Shown here in pieces: positions 9,018-18,077 of a stretch of 64,000 nt of DNA. The translations under genes and the position numbers were made by a program. Under the pieces are notes generated by a model. The model had not been told where the DNA came from, ran no database searches, and worked only from the letters and a program-made list of their open reading frames with translations. The first letter of the stretch is position 1. Every line of letters begins with the position of its first letter. This stretch comes from Bacillota bacterium (GTDB lineage Bacteria; Bacillota; Bacilli; Paenibacillales; Paenibacillaceae), in NCBI GenBank assembly GCA_023391635.1, contig JAEWAQ010000074.1, positions 1 through 64,000 on the forward strand. Reading direction: 5' to 3'.

Positions 9018-10739
9018 ATGAACAGTTTACGTACCAAGATCGCCCTGATCTTCTCGGCCGTCATCTTGATCGCCGTCGTCTTGATCGGCACGCTGAGCTA
9101 CACGAGCAGTCGCAAGCTCGTCGTCGATACGCTCGGCTTGCAAGCGATGAGTATCGCGGAGCATGCGCTCGGCGCGATCGATCCCGCCGTATTCCGGACC
9201 ATTACGGCGGAATCCGGCGAGAACGACAGTTACATCGCACTTCGCGAGGAGCTGAATGAAATTCGCGAAGCGAACGGCTTGAAGTACCTGTACACGATGC
9301 GGGCCGTAGCGACTGACGCCGGCACGGAATATCGGTATGTGGTAGACGGCATGCCGGAAGGAGACGAGGACGCTTCGGAGCTCGGCGATGTCGAAGATCC
9401 GGAAAACATCGACGAAGGCATGTTGCGTCTGTTCGAGGCCGGCGAGCCGCAGATCGGCGAGCTGGATGACACGGCGGATTATGGCGCGACGTTGTCCGCG
9501 TATTTGCCGATCAAAGATGCCGATGGCCAATTGGTGGGCTTGCTCGGAGCGGATTTCGACGCAGACCGGGTATACGATTTGCTGGAACGGAACAAGCGAA
9601 ACAGCATCATCGTCGGCGCGATCATCATTCTGGCATCACTTGTCGCCACCTTGCTCGTCGCCGGCGTGTTGGTTCGTCCGCTGCGCAAGTTGATCCGCAC
9701 GTTCGCGGAAGTCGCGCAAGGACGCTTGACTGTTTCGGTGGAGACGGGGCGCAAGGATGAGATCGGCCAGCTGTCCCGCGCGTTCGGGCAGACGGTGGAG
9801 GAGCTGCGCCGCCTGATCCGGACGATTCAGCACAATGCAAGCAGCCTGAACCAGTCGGCTGGCAGCCTGCAGTTCCATATCCAGGAGACGGAACAATTCA
9901 GCCGCGAGATGAACCGCTCGATGGACGAAGCGGCCGCAGGCTCCCAGACGCAGCTTCAGTTGTCCGAGGAGACGACGCGCGCCATCGGAGAAGTAGCGAT
10001 CGGCGTGGGCCGGATCGCCGCCGCTTCCTCCGATGTGGCGGATCTGTCGGATACGGCCATGCAGGAGGCGGAGATGGGCGCATCTCGCATCGATAACGTC
10101 GTGCGCCAAATGACGGCCATTCGCGATTCAAGCGATATGATGCGGGAGACGATGCAGCGTCTGAACGTGCACTCGCAGCGGATCGGAGCCATTGCGGACA
10201 CGATCGCGGCGATTGCTTCCAGCACGAATATTCTGTCGCTTAATGCGGGGATCGAAGCTTCCCGGGCAGGCGATGCCGGCAAGGGATTCGCCGTCGTCGC
10301 CGGCGAAATTCGCAAGCTCGCTGCGCAGGCAGCCGTGTCGAGCGAAGAGATCGCGCAGACGTTGGAGACGGTTCGCGAGGATACGCGGCGCGCGGTGCAG
10401 GCAATGGAGCGCAACGGAGACGAGGTAGCTTCCGGGCAGCAGATTGCATCCGAAGCGGGTGAAGCGTTCAAGACGATTCTGCGCGATATCCGGCGCGTGA
10501 CCGGTCAGTTCGCGGACGTGACGTCCACGACCGAACAGCTGGCGTCAGGCGCCGAAGAAGTCGCCGCTTCCGTTCAAGAGGTATCAGAGATCGCCCGGCA
10601 GGCTTCACTGCACTTCGACCAAGCGATGGGCGCGTCGCGCGACGGCGCCGTACGGATTCGCCAGATCGCGGATGCCGTCAGTGCCTTGCATGCGATGGCG
10701 GAGACGCTCAACCAGCAGGTGCGAAAGTTCGAGGTATAA
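9018..10739 (+). CDS. Methyl-accepting chemotaxis protein
   Basis: The 573-residue receptor has TM1 at about 8-30, a periplasm-side sensor domain of about 160 residues with a CACHE-like feel (YLYTMRAV...GADFDADRVYDLL), TM2 at about 200-222, and a HAMP domain. The signalling hairpin tip reads NILSLNAGIEASRAGDAGKG, the conserved CheA/CheW contact region. It should feed the chemotaxis pathway; the ligand is unknown. The start is ATG 9018 with AAAGGGAG upstream. It follows the two-component pair and precedes a protease 22 bp downstream. The C-terminus lacks an NWETF-type CheR tether. Confidence 0.92.
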   Translation: MNSLRTKIALIFSAVILIAVVLIGTLSYTSSRKLVVDTLGLQAMSIAEHALGAIDPAVFRTITAESGENDSYIALREELNEIREANGLKYLYTMRAVATDAGTEYRYVVDGMPEGDEDASELGDVEDPENIDEGMLRLFEAGEPQIGELDDTADYGATLSAYLPIKDADGQLVGLLGADFDADRVYDLLERNKRNSIIVGAIIILASLVATLLVAGVLVRPLRKLIRTFAEVAQGRLTVSVETGRKDEIGQLSRAFGQTVEELRRLIRTIQHNASSLNQSAGSLQFHIQETEQFSREMNRSMDEAAAGSQTQLQLSEETTRAIGEVAIGVGRIAAASSDVADLSDTAMQEAEMGASRIDNVVRQMTAIRDSSDMMRETMQRLNVHSQRIGAIADTIAAIASSTNILSLNAGIEASRAGDAGKGFAVVAGEIRKLAAQAAVSSEEIAQTLETVREDTRRAVQAMERNGDEVASGQQIASEAGEAFKTILRDIRRVTGQFADVTSTTEQLASGAEEVAASVQEVSEIARQASLHFDQAMGASRDGAVRIRQIADAVSALHAMAETLNQQVRKFEV

Positions 10740-10761
10740 GGGCCGGAGGGGGGCGACGCGA

Positions 10762-11622
10762 ATGAGCTCGGGAGAAGGCGACGACAAGGAGCCCCGGTCA
10801 TGGTCTGCTGCGCAAGATGACAACGAGCCGTTCGACCCGGATGCCTATTTCGCTGGCGGCCAGCACGCGGAAGATGAATCGGAAGAAGGCGAACCGGGGG
10901 TGCCGCGGCGCAGATGGATCCGGAACACCGTCATAGTTGTCTTGGCGGCTGCCTTGATCGGCAACATCCTGGCATTCTGGCCGCAGATCTACAACCGGGA
11001 GACGCTGCCGTTCCTGTTCAAATCGCAAGAGCTTTCCGCCCGAGAAGATATTCAGAGTTACAAAGAAGCGGTTGTTCTGGTCAGCACGGACAAGGGCAAA
11101 GGAACGGGGTTTCACGTCTCAAACGGTTATATCGTCACCAATTACCATGTGATCGAAGGCGGCGCTTATTCGCTCGTCAAGTTCCCGGGGGACGATCGGG
11201 AATACCGGGCGGAGCAGGTGGGCATCGATCCTGCGCTCGACATTGCCATCCTTAGCGTGAACGTCGAAAGCCGTGATCTGCCGTTCATTGAGATTGAACG
11301 GAAACAACAATGGGAAGCGGGCGATACCGCGTACGTCATCGGCAATCCTCTGTACTTCACGCAGATCGCAAGCGAAGGAAAAGTGAGGGGGCTGGTGCCG
11401 GTTAAGGGAAGAGAACGGTTGGCCATGGCGGTGGACGCGCCGGTGTTCAAGGGCAACAGCGGAAGCCCGGTCATCAATTCGCAAGGCAGAGCGATCGCCG
11501 TGGTTTTCGCCACCGGAACGTTCGCGCAAGAAGGGGGAGACGCCGTCCAGGTCGGCTTGGCTGTGCCGCTGAGCGATTTGGATCGTTTGCTCGACCAGTT
11601 CATGCACTCAGGCGCACCGTAA
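10762..11622 (+). CDS. Membrane-anchored trypsin-like (HtrA/DegP-type) serine protease without PDZ domain
   Basis: The 286-residue protein has an acidic cytoplasmic N-terminus, one TM helix at about 54-73, then a chymotrypsin-fold protease. The triad is visible as His129 (TNYHVI), Asp160 (DPALDIAIL) and Ser233 (KGNSGSPV). It ends after the protease domain, so the PDZ domain usual in HtrA is absent. It probably cleaves proteins outside the membrane, with a quality-control or signalling role. The start is ATG 10762 with GGAGGGGG upstream. The stop codon lies in the loop of a strong hairpin. Confidence 0.88.
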   Translation: MSSGEGDDKEPRSWSAAQDDNEPFDPDAYFAGGQHAEDESEEGEPGVPRRRWIRNTVIVVLAAALIGNILAFWPQIYNRETLPFLFKSQELSAREDIQSYKEAVVLVSTDKGKGTGFHVSNGYIVTNYHVIEGGAYSLVKFPGDDREYRAEQVGIDPALDIAILSVNVESRDLPFIEIERKQQWEAGDTAYVIGNPLYFTQIASEGKVRGLVPVKGRERLAMAVDAPVFKGNSGSPVINSQGRAIAVVFATGTFAQEGGDAVQVGLAVPLSDLDRLLDQFMHSGAP

Positions 11623-11637
11623 GGTGCGCCTGAGCGT
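11604..11637. terminator. Perfect hairpin enclosing a stop codon
   Basis: TCAGGCGCACC (11608-11618), loop GTAA, GGTGCGCCTGA (11623-11633), extended by TGCAC/GTGCA with a small bulge. No T-run follows on either strand. The TAA of the protease gene is in the loop. It probably ends or stabilises transcripts of the convergent genes. Confidence 0.6.
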
Positions 11638-11689
11638 GCAATCATCTCTTGAAATTCGCTTGATCAAAGCTTGCGTCTTGCGGCTGTTT

Positions 11690-12712
11690 CTATTTCAGGG
11701 CGTAGACAACGGCGTCGATCCCATACGATTGGCCGATAGGGCCAATGCCGAAAGCAAGCTCTCCATTAAACGAATAAACGTGATTGCTTTTGACCGCCTT
11801 CAAGCTTTTCCACACTCCGCTCTGCTCCCACTCGTCCGTAAGCGCGCCCAGCGATTTATCCGTCCAGTTGAAAAAGCCGAGGAAGAGATGGTCCGGATTG
11901 ATTTGGCTTAGCCCTTCCAGCGAAATTTGTCCGTTACCGTCTACGATCGACAAGTCAGGGGGCGTCAGCCCAAGCCCTTCGTAATATTGCGGGAGGGAAG
12001 GGGCGCTCATCACGTAGACGGCTTTTTCCCTGACCTGAACGAACAGTACGGTTTCGCCGTTGCGGCTGGCCAATTTCGTCTTGCCTTCTTCCTGCTTGGC
12101 CATGAAATTGTCAATGACCTCCTGCGCGCGTTCCTCTTGTCCCAGAACACCGCCCATCCAGGTGAGGATTTGGGGCCAATCGGTGCGAATGCTGAGCTTT
12201 TCCTCATCGTACAGGGCGGTCGGAGCGATCTGCTCCAATTGCGGCTTGATGTCCTGATTCGATTTGCTTGCCCCGATAATAACGTCCGGCCCATAGGCGA
12301 GCATCGCTTCCAGGTTCACCTTGGTGCTTTCGCCGACGATCTTCAATTCGTCGAATTTGTCGACGTACGGCTTGTATACGTCCGATCCCAACGAAGAATT
12401 AGCGGCGGCGAAAGGCAGCGTGACTCCGCCGGAGGGCAGGTCGAACGGGAACAGCAGTTCAAGCAGCGTCCAGGTCGCCAAGGCCACCTTCTTGGGTTGT
12501 TCCTTAATAGTCAACGTGCTGCCGGCGCTGTCGATGTCGCGGGGGAATGCAGCAGCGGGCTCGGTTGCTTGTCCGGTAGGCGTGGCCGACGTTGTCGGCG
12601 TGGTGGTGCTGGCGGGGAGAGAGTTCTCATTTGCCTGCCCCGATTTCGATCCGCAAGCTGACAGCAACAACAGAATAGCGATTAACATACTGGTAAACAC
12701 GTGCTTTTTCAT
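11690..12712 (-). CDS. Ferric-siderophore ABC transporter substrate-binding lipoprotein
   Basis: The 340-residue protein has a lipoprotein signal (lipobox LSAC, Cys20), a Thr/Pro linker, and a class III (FepB/FhuD/FeuA-like) binding domain with motifs VALATWTLLELLF, YGPDVIIGASKS and SLEGLSQINPDHLFLGF. It should capture an iron-chelate outside the membrane. The start ATG 12712 lies 35 bp downstream of a near-consensus Fur box, so it is expected to be iron-repressed. No permease or ATPase is adjacent, so its partners are encoded elsewhere. The Btr-like AraC gene lies immediately upstream on the same strand. Confidence 0.88.
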   Translation of the reverse strand: MKKHVFTSMLIAILLLLSACGSKSGQANENSLPASTTTPTTSATPTGQATEPAAAFPRDIDSAGSTLTIKEQPKKVALATWTLLELLFPFDLPSGGVTLPFAAANSSLGSDVYKPYVDKFDELKIVGESTKVNLEAMLAYGPDVIIGASKSNQDIKPQLEQIAPTALYDEEKLSIRTDWPQILTWMGGVLGQEERAQEVIDNFMAKQEEGKTKLASRNGETVLFVQVREKAVYVMSAPSLPQYYEGLGLTPPDLSIVDGNGQISLEGLSQINPDHLFLGFFNWTDKSLGALTDEWEQSGVWKSLKAVKSNHVYSFNGELAFGIGPIGQSYGIDAVVYALK

Positions 12713-12747
12713 TACCGTACCCCTATCTCGTCTCGTATTGACAAATG

Positions 12748-12767
12748 TGATAATGATTCTCATTGTC
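12748..12767 (-). promoter_or_regulatory. Fur box
   Basis: The sequence GATAATGATTCTCATTGTC (12749-12767) matches 16 of 19 positions of the Fur consensus. The Bacillus 7-1-7 form TGATAAT-N-ATTATCA matches 13 of 14. It lies just upstream of the siderophore-binding protein gene. Confidence 0.85.
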
Positions 12768-12870
12768 ATTTGGATTATAGAGGAATTAAAAATGAAAAGG
12801 AATGGCATATTGCCCGGTATTCTAATGTGATATGTTCGGTTGCCGGTCTGGCTGCCGGTTGCCGGCCCCG

Positions 12871-13701
12871 TCAGTTCAACGAACGAGACTTGAAGTCGCT
12901 GGGCGCCGCTCCCACGTGCTTTTTGAACAGTTTGCTGAATTGGTACGGATCTGCGTAACCGACGCTTTTGCCAATTTCGCGAATGGAGGCATTCGTCGTC
13001 AACAGCAGCTTCTCCGCGAACTTCAGACGGTAGCGGATGAGATAGTTGATCGGGCTGATCCCCGTGCTCTTGTAGAACAGCTCTGCAAAATATTTGGGGG
13101 TCAGCTGATATCGGCTGGCCAGACTGGCCAGTGAATGCTGCTCCTGAAAATGAAGATGGATATAGGCGATGCATTCTTCGACGATCGCCCGGTGTTCGCT
13201 TGCCTGCAAGCTCCTGGCTGCAGCGAACATCTTCCCGAGCAGGTCGTAGAACAATATTTTCACTTGAAATTCGGACTGGATGTCGCTGAGGTCAGAGGTC
13301 CGGTGCATCTTGTCCAGAACGGAAAAAATAAGTGGACTGTGGCCAATCTCAAGTTCAAAGTGCTTGTACATATAATTGTCGGATTCCTCTTCCTTGTTTT
13401 CGGGCAAATAAAGCACCCGGAAGCATTCGAACGATTCATCGCCCGTGTTCCACGCTTTTAACGATACACCTGAACAGCTATGCACGACTTTGCCGGGCTC
13501 AAGACGGTATGAATATTGATCCAGGCTCAGCGTGCCCTGTCCGCGCATGGTGAATGTAAACGAAGGGCACGTCGTCTGGTAGGATGTCGACAGCTCGCGG
13601 GGGTTTCTGGCAATCCTGACGACCGAGCTGACACTGAAGCCGTTCTTGATCCATTGCTCCGTTAACGTATTTATATCCGGGTTCACGAATGTCAACACCA
13701 C
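12871..13701 (-). CDS. AraC-family regulator, Btr-like
   Basis: The 276-residue protein has an N-terminal cupin-like beta domain (to about 110) and two C-terminal helix-turn-helix motifs (SLASRYQLTPKYFAELF and IREIGKSVGYADPYQFSKLF). Its position directly upstream of a Fur-controlled siderophore-binding gene parallels Bacillus btr-feuA, where the activator responds to bacillibactin, so a role as siderophore-responsive activator is inferred. The start taken is GTG 13701; two tandem GTG codons occur there and the ribosome binding site is weak, so the exact start is uncertain. It is separated from the binding-protein gene by about 160 bp holding the Fur box. Confidence 0.85.
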   Translation of the reverse strand: MVLTFVNPDINTLTEQWIKNGFSVSSVVRIARNPRELSTSYQTTCPSFTFTMRGQGTLSLDQYSYRLEPGKVVHSCSGVSLKAWNTGDESFECFRVLYLPENKEEESDNYMYKHFELEIGHSPLIFSVLDKMHRTSDLSDIQSEFQVKILFYDLLGKMFAAARSLQASEHRAIVEECIAYIHLHFQEQHSLASLASRYQLTPKYFAELFYKSTGISPINYLIRYRLKFAEKLLLTTNASIREIGKSVGYADPYQFSKLFKKHVGAAPSDFKSRSLN

Positions 13702-13764
13702 CTTACGTATCTAAGCTTCACTACATTATTATATATTATCAAACGATCAAAAGCTGCGAAGGAG

Positions 13765-13804
13765 CAGAGAAGGAATGCCTGAGACCAGGCATCCCTTCTC
13801 TGTG
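13765..13804 (-). terminator. Terminator of the hybrid kinase gene
   Basis: CAGAGAAGG-ATGCCT pairs with AGGCAT-CCTTCTCTG around a short loop, directly after the minus-strand stop at 13805. The downstream minus-strand tail becomes T-rich only after about 15 bases. Confidence 0.6.
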
Positions 13805-16800
13805 TCAAGCATTCTTCGGCACTTCGAACGAAACCCGCATGCACCGGCCGGGAACGCGCTCGAAATGCAAGCCCGAGCCGTACAGCCGCTTCAAGCGGAG
13901 ATTCGTATTGCGCAGCCCGATGCCTTGATCTTGTTTCCACTGCCCGCTCAGAATCAAAGCCAGCGTCTCTTCAGCAATGCCCTGCCCGTTGTCTTCCACC
14001 GTCAGCCGAACGGATTGCGCATTCTTTGCGATGCGTATGGCGACTGTACCTCCGGAACTCTTCTTTAACACGCCGTGTTTAACTGCGTTTTCCACGATCG
14101 GTTGCAGCGACAAAGGCGGAATTTCCAGGTTCAAAGGGACGTTCGCATCGATGTCCCAGACGATGTTCAACCGCTCCTGGAACCTCGTCTTCTCGACGTT
14201 CAGATAAGCGCGAACCAGCTTCAATTCCTGCTCCAGCGGCACGACGCGATTCGAATTGCGGAAATCGAAACTTTCGCGCAAATAGTCGGAGAACTCCACC
14301 AGCAGTTCGCGCATTCTTCCGATATCTTCTTCACTTAACGAAGCGACGGCATTCAAGGTGTTCAATATAAAATGCGGCTTGATCTGCGCCTGGTGCCAAG
14401 CGGCTTCCAATCCGAGGCGGTCGCTCACGGTTTGCTTGAACTGGGTCAAAGCTTTGACCCTCGCTCTCAACTCAATCGCGTTGACCGGCTTGGTCACATA
14501 ATCGTTCGCGCCTGCAAGGAACCCCGCTTCGATATCTTCGGGCCGCGCGCGCGCTGTTAAGAGCAAGATCGGGAGCTCGTAGACGTCGAACCGGTCCCGG
14601 ATCGACTGCGTTAACTCAATGCCGGTCATCCGGGGCATCATGACATCGGCGATGATCAAATCCCACTGTCTCGTATCTAACAACTGCATGGCTTCCGGGC
14701 CGCTGTGCGCGAAGACAATGTCATAACGCGATTCCGGCGCGAGCATACCCGCCAGCGCCTGCAGGTTGACGCGGTCGTCATCCACGGCCAGAAGGGCGAT
14801 ATGATCGGATGGGGATGGGGCAGCTGCAGGCAGAGGTGCGGAAGCTGGATCGCCTTCCGCACCGACGGCGACTTCCATCTGCGCAGAAGCCGGCAACGTC
14901 TCAGGGCCTGCCAAAGGCAAACGAAATGAGAAAGTCGTTCCCCTCCCCGGCGCAGAACGCACGTCCAATGCGCTGCCGTGCAGTTCGACTAACTGTTTGC
15001 TGATGCCGAGCCCAAGCCCGAATCCGCCGGATACGACAGCTTGCTCGGCGTCCGCCTGCTCATAAGGTTCAAATACGCGCTGAAGCGTTGGCTCGTCCAT
15101 GCCGATTCCGGTGTCCTCCACCTGCACGACGGCAACACTGCCTTCTATGGAGGCACGTATCGATACCTCTCCATCATTCGTGTACTTCAATGCGTTGTGA
15201 AGCAAATTGAACAAGATTTGAGACAGCCGGTTCCCATCCGCCGCGATCGGCGGGAATTCGGGCGCTACGCCGTTGATGAGGCGAACCGGCCGATGGACCG
15301 TTAAATGCCGGAGCATCGCGACGACGCCGGCAGCCAGCGCATGAAGCGACACCGTCTCCGGATGAAGGGCGATGCTGCGATGCTTCAATCGCATCGTGTC
15401 CAGCAGATCGCCCAGCATATAGGACATTCGACGTCCGACGGCGACCGCCGTTTCCAGATCTTTGACGCTCTGGCCCCCGAGACGGTCCCGCTCCCGTTCA
15501 AGCACGCTCTGTGACAAGTTCAGAATGCCGTGCAGCGGGTTCCGCAATTCGTGCGAGGTATTCGCCAGAAACTCGTCTTTGCGCTTGTCCTCCAGCTGCA
15601 ATCTGCCGGCCAGCGCCTTAGCTTCGGCGAAAGTGCGGAAGTAGCGGTTGATCCAGACGCAAGAGAAGGCGATCATCGCGACAAGCAGGTCGAACGGGTA
15701 GTAGATTGTTTTGACGCCGATCCGGATCATAAGATCGTCCCACAAGAAGTTATTCACGAACGCCAAAGCGGCAATGATCATATACAAGCGATTCGCCCGA
15801 TCGGCTAAGGTTGTCCGAACGATCAACACGATGGATGCGAGCATCGATATGCCTATATGAGCGTACATCACAAATGGCTCCGACAGTATCATGTTGAATG
15901 GCAGCACCATAATGGCGATTACGATAATCGAGCCAATGGCTTGGTGAATACCAAGAATCCACACGCCCCGCGGGCCGAGTGGCTTGGGCCGGACACTCTG
16001 CAACAAGACGCAGGAACCGATCATCATGGCGAGGAATTTTAACTTGAAATCCAAATCATAAGGAATCGAAAACCAAGTCAGGAACAGCTTTTCGCCGCCC
16101 TCCCCGAACACGAATACCGCGCACATGAGCGCAGCCGTGAAAGATAACATGCGCGTTTCTCGTGTCCCGATGAAGTAGACGATGAGCGTATAGATCGCAA
16201 ATATCAAGCACGCGATAAGCGTCATTTGCTGCATGGCGACGGACAGCTGATTTTCCCATTTAATCGCGCTTTCCGACCCGAATCGCATCGAACGGACGAT
16301 GCCGCCTCTGCGGGGATCGTTGTAATTCGAAGCTTGCACGATGATCTCGATCAGACCGGATTCGTCCGCCGTGAAGGCAACGTTAAAGGGAGCATTACGA
16401 GGCTTGGCGTCTTCCTCCCGTTCTGCGGGTTGGCCATTGCGTGCGAGCAGGCGGCCGTTCACGTACAGCTCGGAAGCGCTGCGAATACTGGATACGTGCA
16501 AGGCGTAAGTCGTCTTATCGCCCGGGTCGGTAAGGATGCGCAGCCGGTACGATCCATAGCCGTTAGGAGTAGGCTGATCCGGCTGCATAGCGGCATTCCA
16601 GCCTCCGGGAACTTGAAGCGGCTGCCCTTCGTCCGTATGTGCTGTGCTTGTCGGCAGGTTGCCGTCCATGAGCAGAACGTGCGGATAGAACAGCCAAGTC
16701 CCGTCGAGCGCCAGCACGTCGCTATCGGAAATTGCGGCACTCCGCAAGTCGAGTTCGCCATTCACGATGTTCCGTTGTTCGGGCATGAGGAAAGCTTGGA

Positions 16801-16969
16801 CCCATAACAGCCGCAAACCCGTTAATACGATTACGGTTAAGCCGATCCAGCGCCAAGCCTTCAGGCGGGCTTTGCGGTCAGTGGTTCGCCCTAGAGTCGA
16901 TTCGGTAGAAGTGTTAAGGTCCAAAGGGGTGCGCCTCTTCTCTTCGCGACATGCAAGATTCGATGACAT
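13805..16969 (-). CDS. Hybrid sensor histidine kinase with 7TMR-DISM sensor and two kinase modules
   Basis: The 1054-residue protein has TM1 at about 40-60, an extracellular jelly-roll domain (about 75-250), and a 7TMR-DISM membrane block (about 255-450). A HisKA domain follows with His near 473 (NTSHELRNPLHG), then HATPase_c and a receiver with Asp near 774 (IIADVMMPRMTG). A LytS/YesM-type kinase domain comes last (QIKPHFILNTLNAV, near 865) with a second HATPase_c (GIGLRNTNLRLKRLYG). It is predicted to sense carbohydrate-like or small ligands outside and relay phosphate internally. Two different kinase types in one chain imply two outputs or self-regulation. No separate output regulator is adjacent. 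The start is ATG 16969. Confidence 0.92.
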   Translation of the reverse strand: MSSNLACREEKRRTPLDLNTSTESTLGRTTDRKARLKAWRWIGLTVIVLTGLRLLWVQAFLMPEQRNIVNGELDLRSAAISDSDVLALDGTWLFYPHVLLMDGNLPTSTAHTDEGQPLQVPGGWNAAMQPDQPTPNGYGSYRLRILTDPGDKTTYALHVSSIRSASELYVNGRLLARNGQPAEREEDAKPRNAPFNVAFTADESGLIEIIVQASNYNDPRRGGIVRSMRFGSESAIKWENQLSVAMQQMTLIACLIFAIYTLIVYFIGTRETRMLSFTAALMCAVFVFGEGGEKLFLTWFSIPYDLDFKLKFLAMMIGSCVLLQSVRPKPLGPRGVWILGIHQAIGSIIVIAIMVLPFNMILSEPFVMYAHIGISMLASIVLIVRTTLADRANRLYMIIAALAFVNNFLWDDLMIRIGVKTIYYPFDLLVAMIAFSCVWINRYFRTFAEAKALAGRLQLEDKRKDEFLANTSHELRNPLHGILNLSQSVLERERDRLGGQSVKDLETAVAVGRRMSYMLGDLLDTMRLKHRSIALHPETVSLHALAAGVVAMLRHLTVHRPVRLINGVAPEFPPIAADGNRLSQILFNLLHNALKYTNDGEVSIRASIEGSVAVVQVEDTGIGMDEPTLQRVFEPYEQADAEQAVVSGGFGLGLGISKQLVELHGSALDVRSAPGRGTTFSFRLPLAGPETLPASAQMEVAVGAEGDPASAPLPAAAPSPSDHIALLAVDDDRVNLQALAGMLAPESRYDIVFAHSGPEAMQLLDTRQWDLIIADVMMPRMTGIELTQSIRDRFDVYELPILLLTARARPEDIEAGFLAGANDYVTKPVNAIELRARVKALTQFKQTVSDRLGLEAAWHQAQIKPHFILNTLNAVASLSEEDIGRMRELLVEFSDYLRESFDFRNSNRVVPLEQELKLVRAYLNVEKTRFQERLNIVWDIDANVPLNLEIPPLSLQPIVENAVKHGVLKKSSGGTVAIRIAKNAQSVRLTVEDNGQGIAEETLALILSGQWKQDQGIGLRNTNLRLKRLYGSGLHFERVPGRCMRVSFEVPKNA

Positions 16970-17155
16970 TCGCTAAATTATACTATAATTCGGTAAACCG
17001 CACCATCTAACGCCGCACCCATTGTTCGCTAAGCATGCCCTCTTCCCACGCGATAAAGTCAAAATTTTTTCATTAAGATCAAAATAACGGCAAGGCACGT
17101 CGCCCGGCCTCCTCTATAATGACAAGTAAGATGCGTTTGCACTGGAGGGGAAGAG

Positions 17156-18058
17156 ATGAAGCTAAGACGCAGCTCCTTGTCGTCCAGAGAATCGCTGGCG
17201 GGATTCCTGTTCGTGAGTCCGATGCTGCTCGGCGTAGCGTTCTTGACGGTGATTCCCATTCTGATCATGTTTGTTCTATCATTCGCGGATTGGAACATCG
17301 TGATGGGGATGGATGTCGATAACATGAAATGGGTCGGCATCGAACATTTTCGCAAGCTATGGGATGACGCCTTCTTTGTTCGATCTTTGCGCAACAATTT
17401 GGTTTTTCTGCTGTCGGTCCCGGTATATCTGATCGTTTCCTTGCTGCTTGCCGTTGCGATCGATCGCAGTGTTTATATGAAGGGTTACTTCAAAGTGGTA
17501 TTTTTCCTTCCTTACATTTCCAGCGTTGTGGCAGTCGCGACGGTATGGCAGGTTTTGTTTCATCCATCCAAGGGGCCGGTCAACGGAGTGCTGCGAGCGA
17601 TCGGGTTCTCGAACCCGCCGGCTTGGATCGCCGATCCCAATTACGCGCTTATTTCGCTGATGATGATCACAGTCTGGGTTTCCATTGGCTTCAACATGAT
17701 CGTCTACATGGCCGGCTTGCAGGCGATTCCGAAGGACCTGTACGAAGCGGCCGAGATCGACGGCGCCGGCTCCTGGACAAGATTGCGGAAGATTACGATA
17801 CCGCTGCTGTCGCCGACAACCTTCTTCCTGTTGATTACCGGCGTGATCTCCACGTTCAAAATATTCGACCTGGTTGCCGTGCTGACTCGCGGAGGCCCCG
17901 CGTCCTCCACGACGGTGCTCGTATGGGACATCTATTTCGAAGCCTTCGAGAATCTGAAAGTCGGGTACGCGTCTTCCATGGGCGTGATTCTGCTCGCGAT
18001 CGTGCTGCTCATTACACTGGGACAATGGGCCGGTCAGAAGAAATGGGTCAATTATTAA
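17156..18058 (+). CDS. Sugar ABC transporter permease (MalF/UgpA type), importer A
   Basis: The 300-residue protein has six TM helices and the EAA loop (EAAEIDGAGSWTRLRKITIPLL) that docks the ATPase. It forms the membrane channel with the next gene. The start is ATG 17156 with GGAGGGGAAGAG. The operon is permease, permease, binding protein, YesM, YesN; no ATPase gene is present, so a shared MsmX-like ATPase is expected. The adjacent divergent hybrid kinase may also regulate it. Confidence 0.92.
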   Translation: MKLRRSSLSSRESLAGFLFVSPMLLGVAFLTVIPILIMFVLSFADWNIVMGMDVDNMKWVGIEHFRKLWDDAFFVRSLRNNLVFLLSVPVYLIVSLLLAVAIDRSVYMKGYFKVVFFLPYISSVVAVATVWQVLFHPSKGPVNGVLRAIGFSNPPAWIADPNYALISLMMITVWVSIGFNMIVYMAGLQAIPKDLYEAAEIDGAGSWTRLRKITIPLLSPTTFFLLITGVISTFKIFDLVAVLTRGGPASSTTVLVWDIYFEAFENLKVGYASSMGVILLAIVLLITLGQWAGQKKWVNY

Positions 18059-18077
18059 GAAGGGAGGACGCCGCCGC

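Noticed and set aside
12713..13174. N-terminal extension of the siderophore-binding protein frame
   Set aside because: It would cover the Fur box and overlap the AraC gene; the lipoprotein signal at 12712 defines the start.
17092..17120. Promoter before importer A permease (TATAAT at 17115)
   Set aside because: A good -10, but no convincing -35 at the right distance, so it is not listed as a feature.
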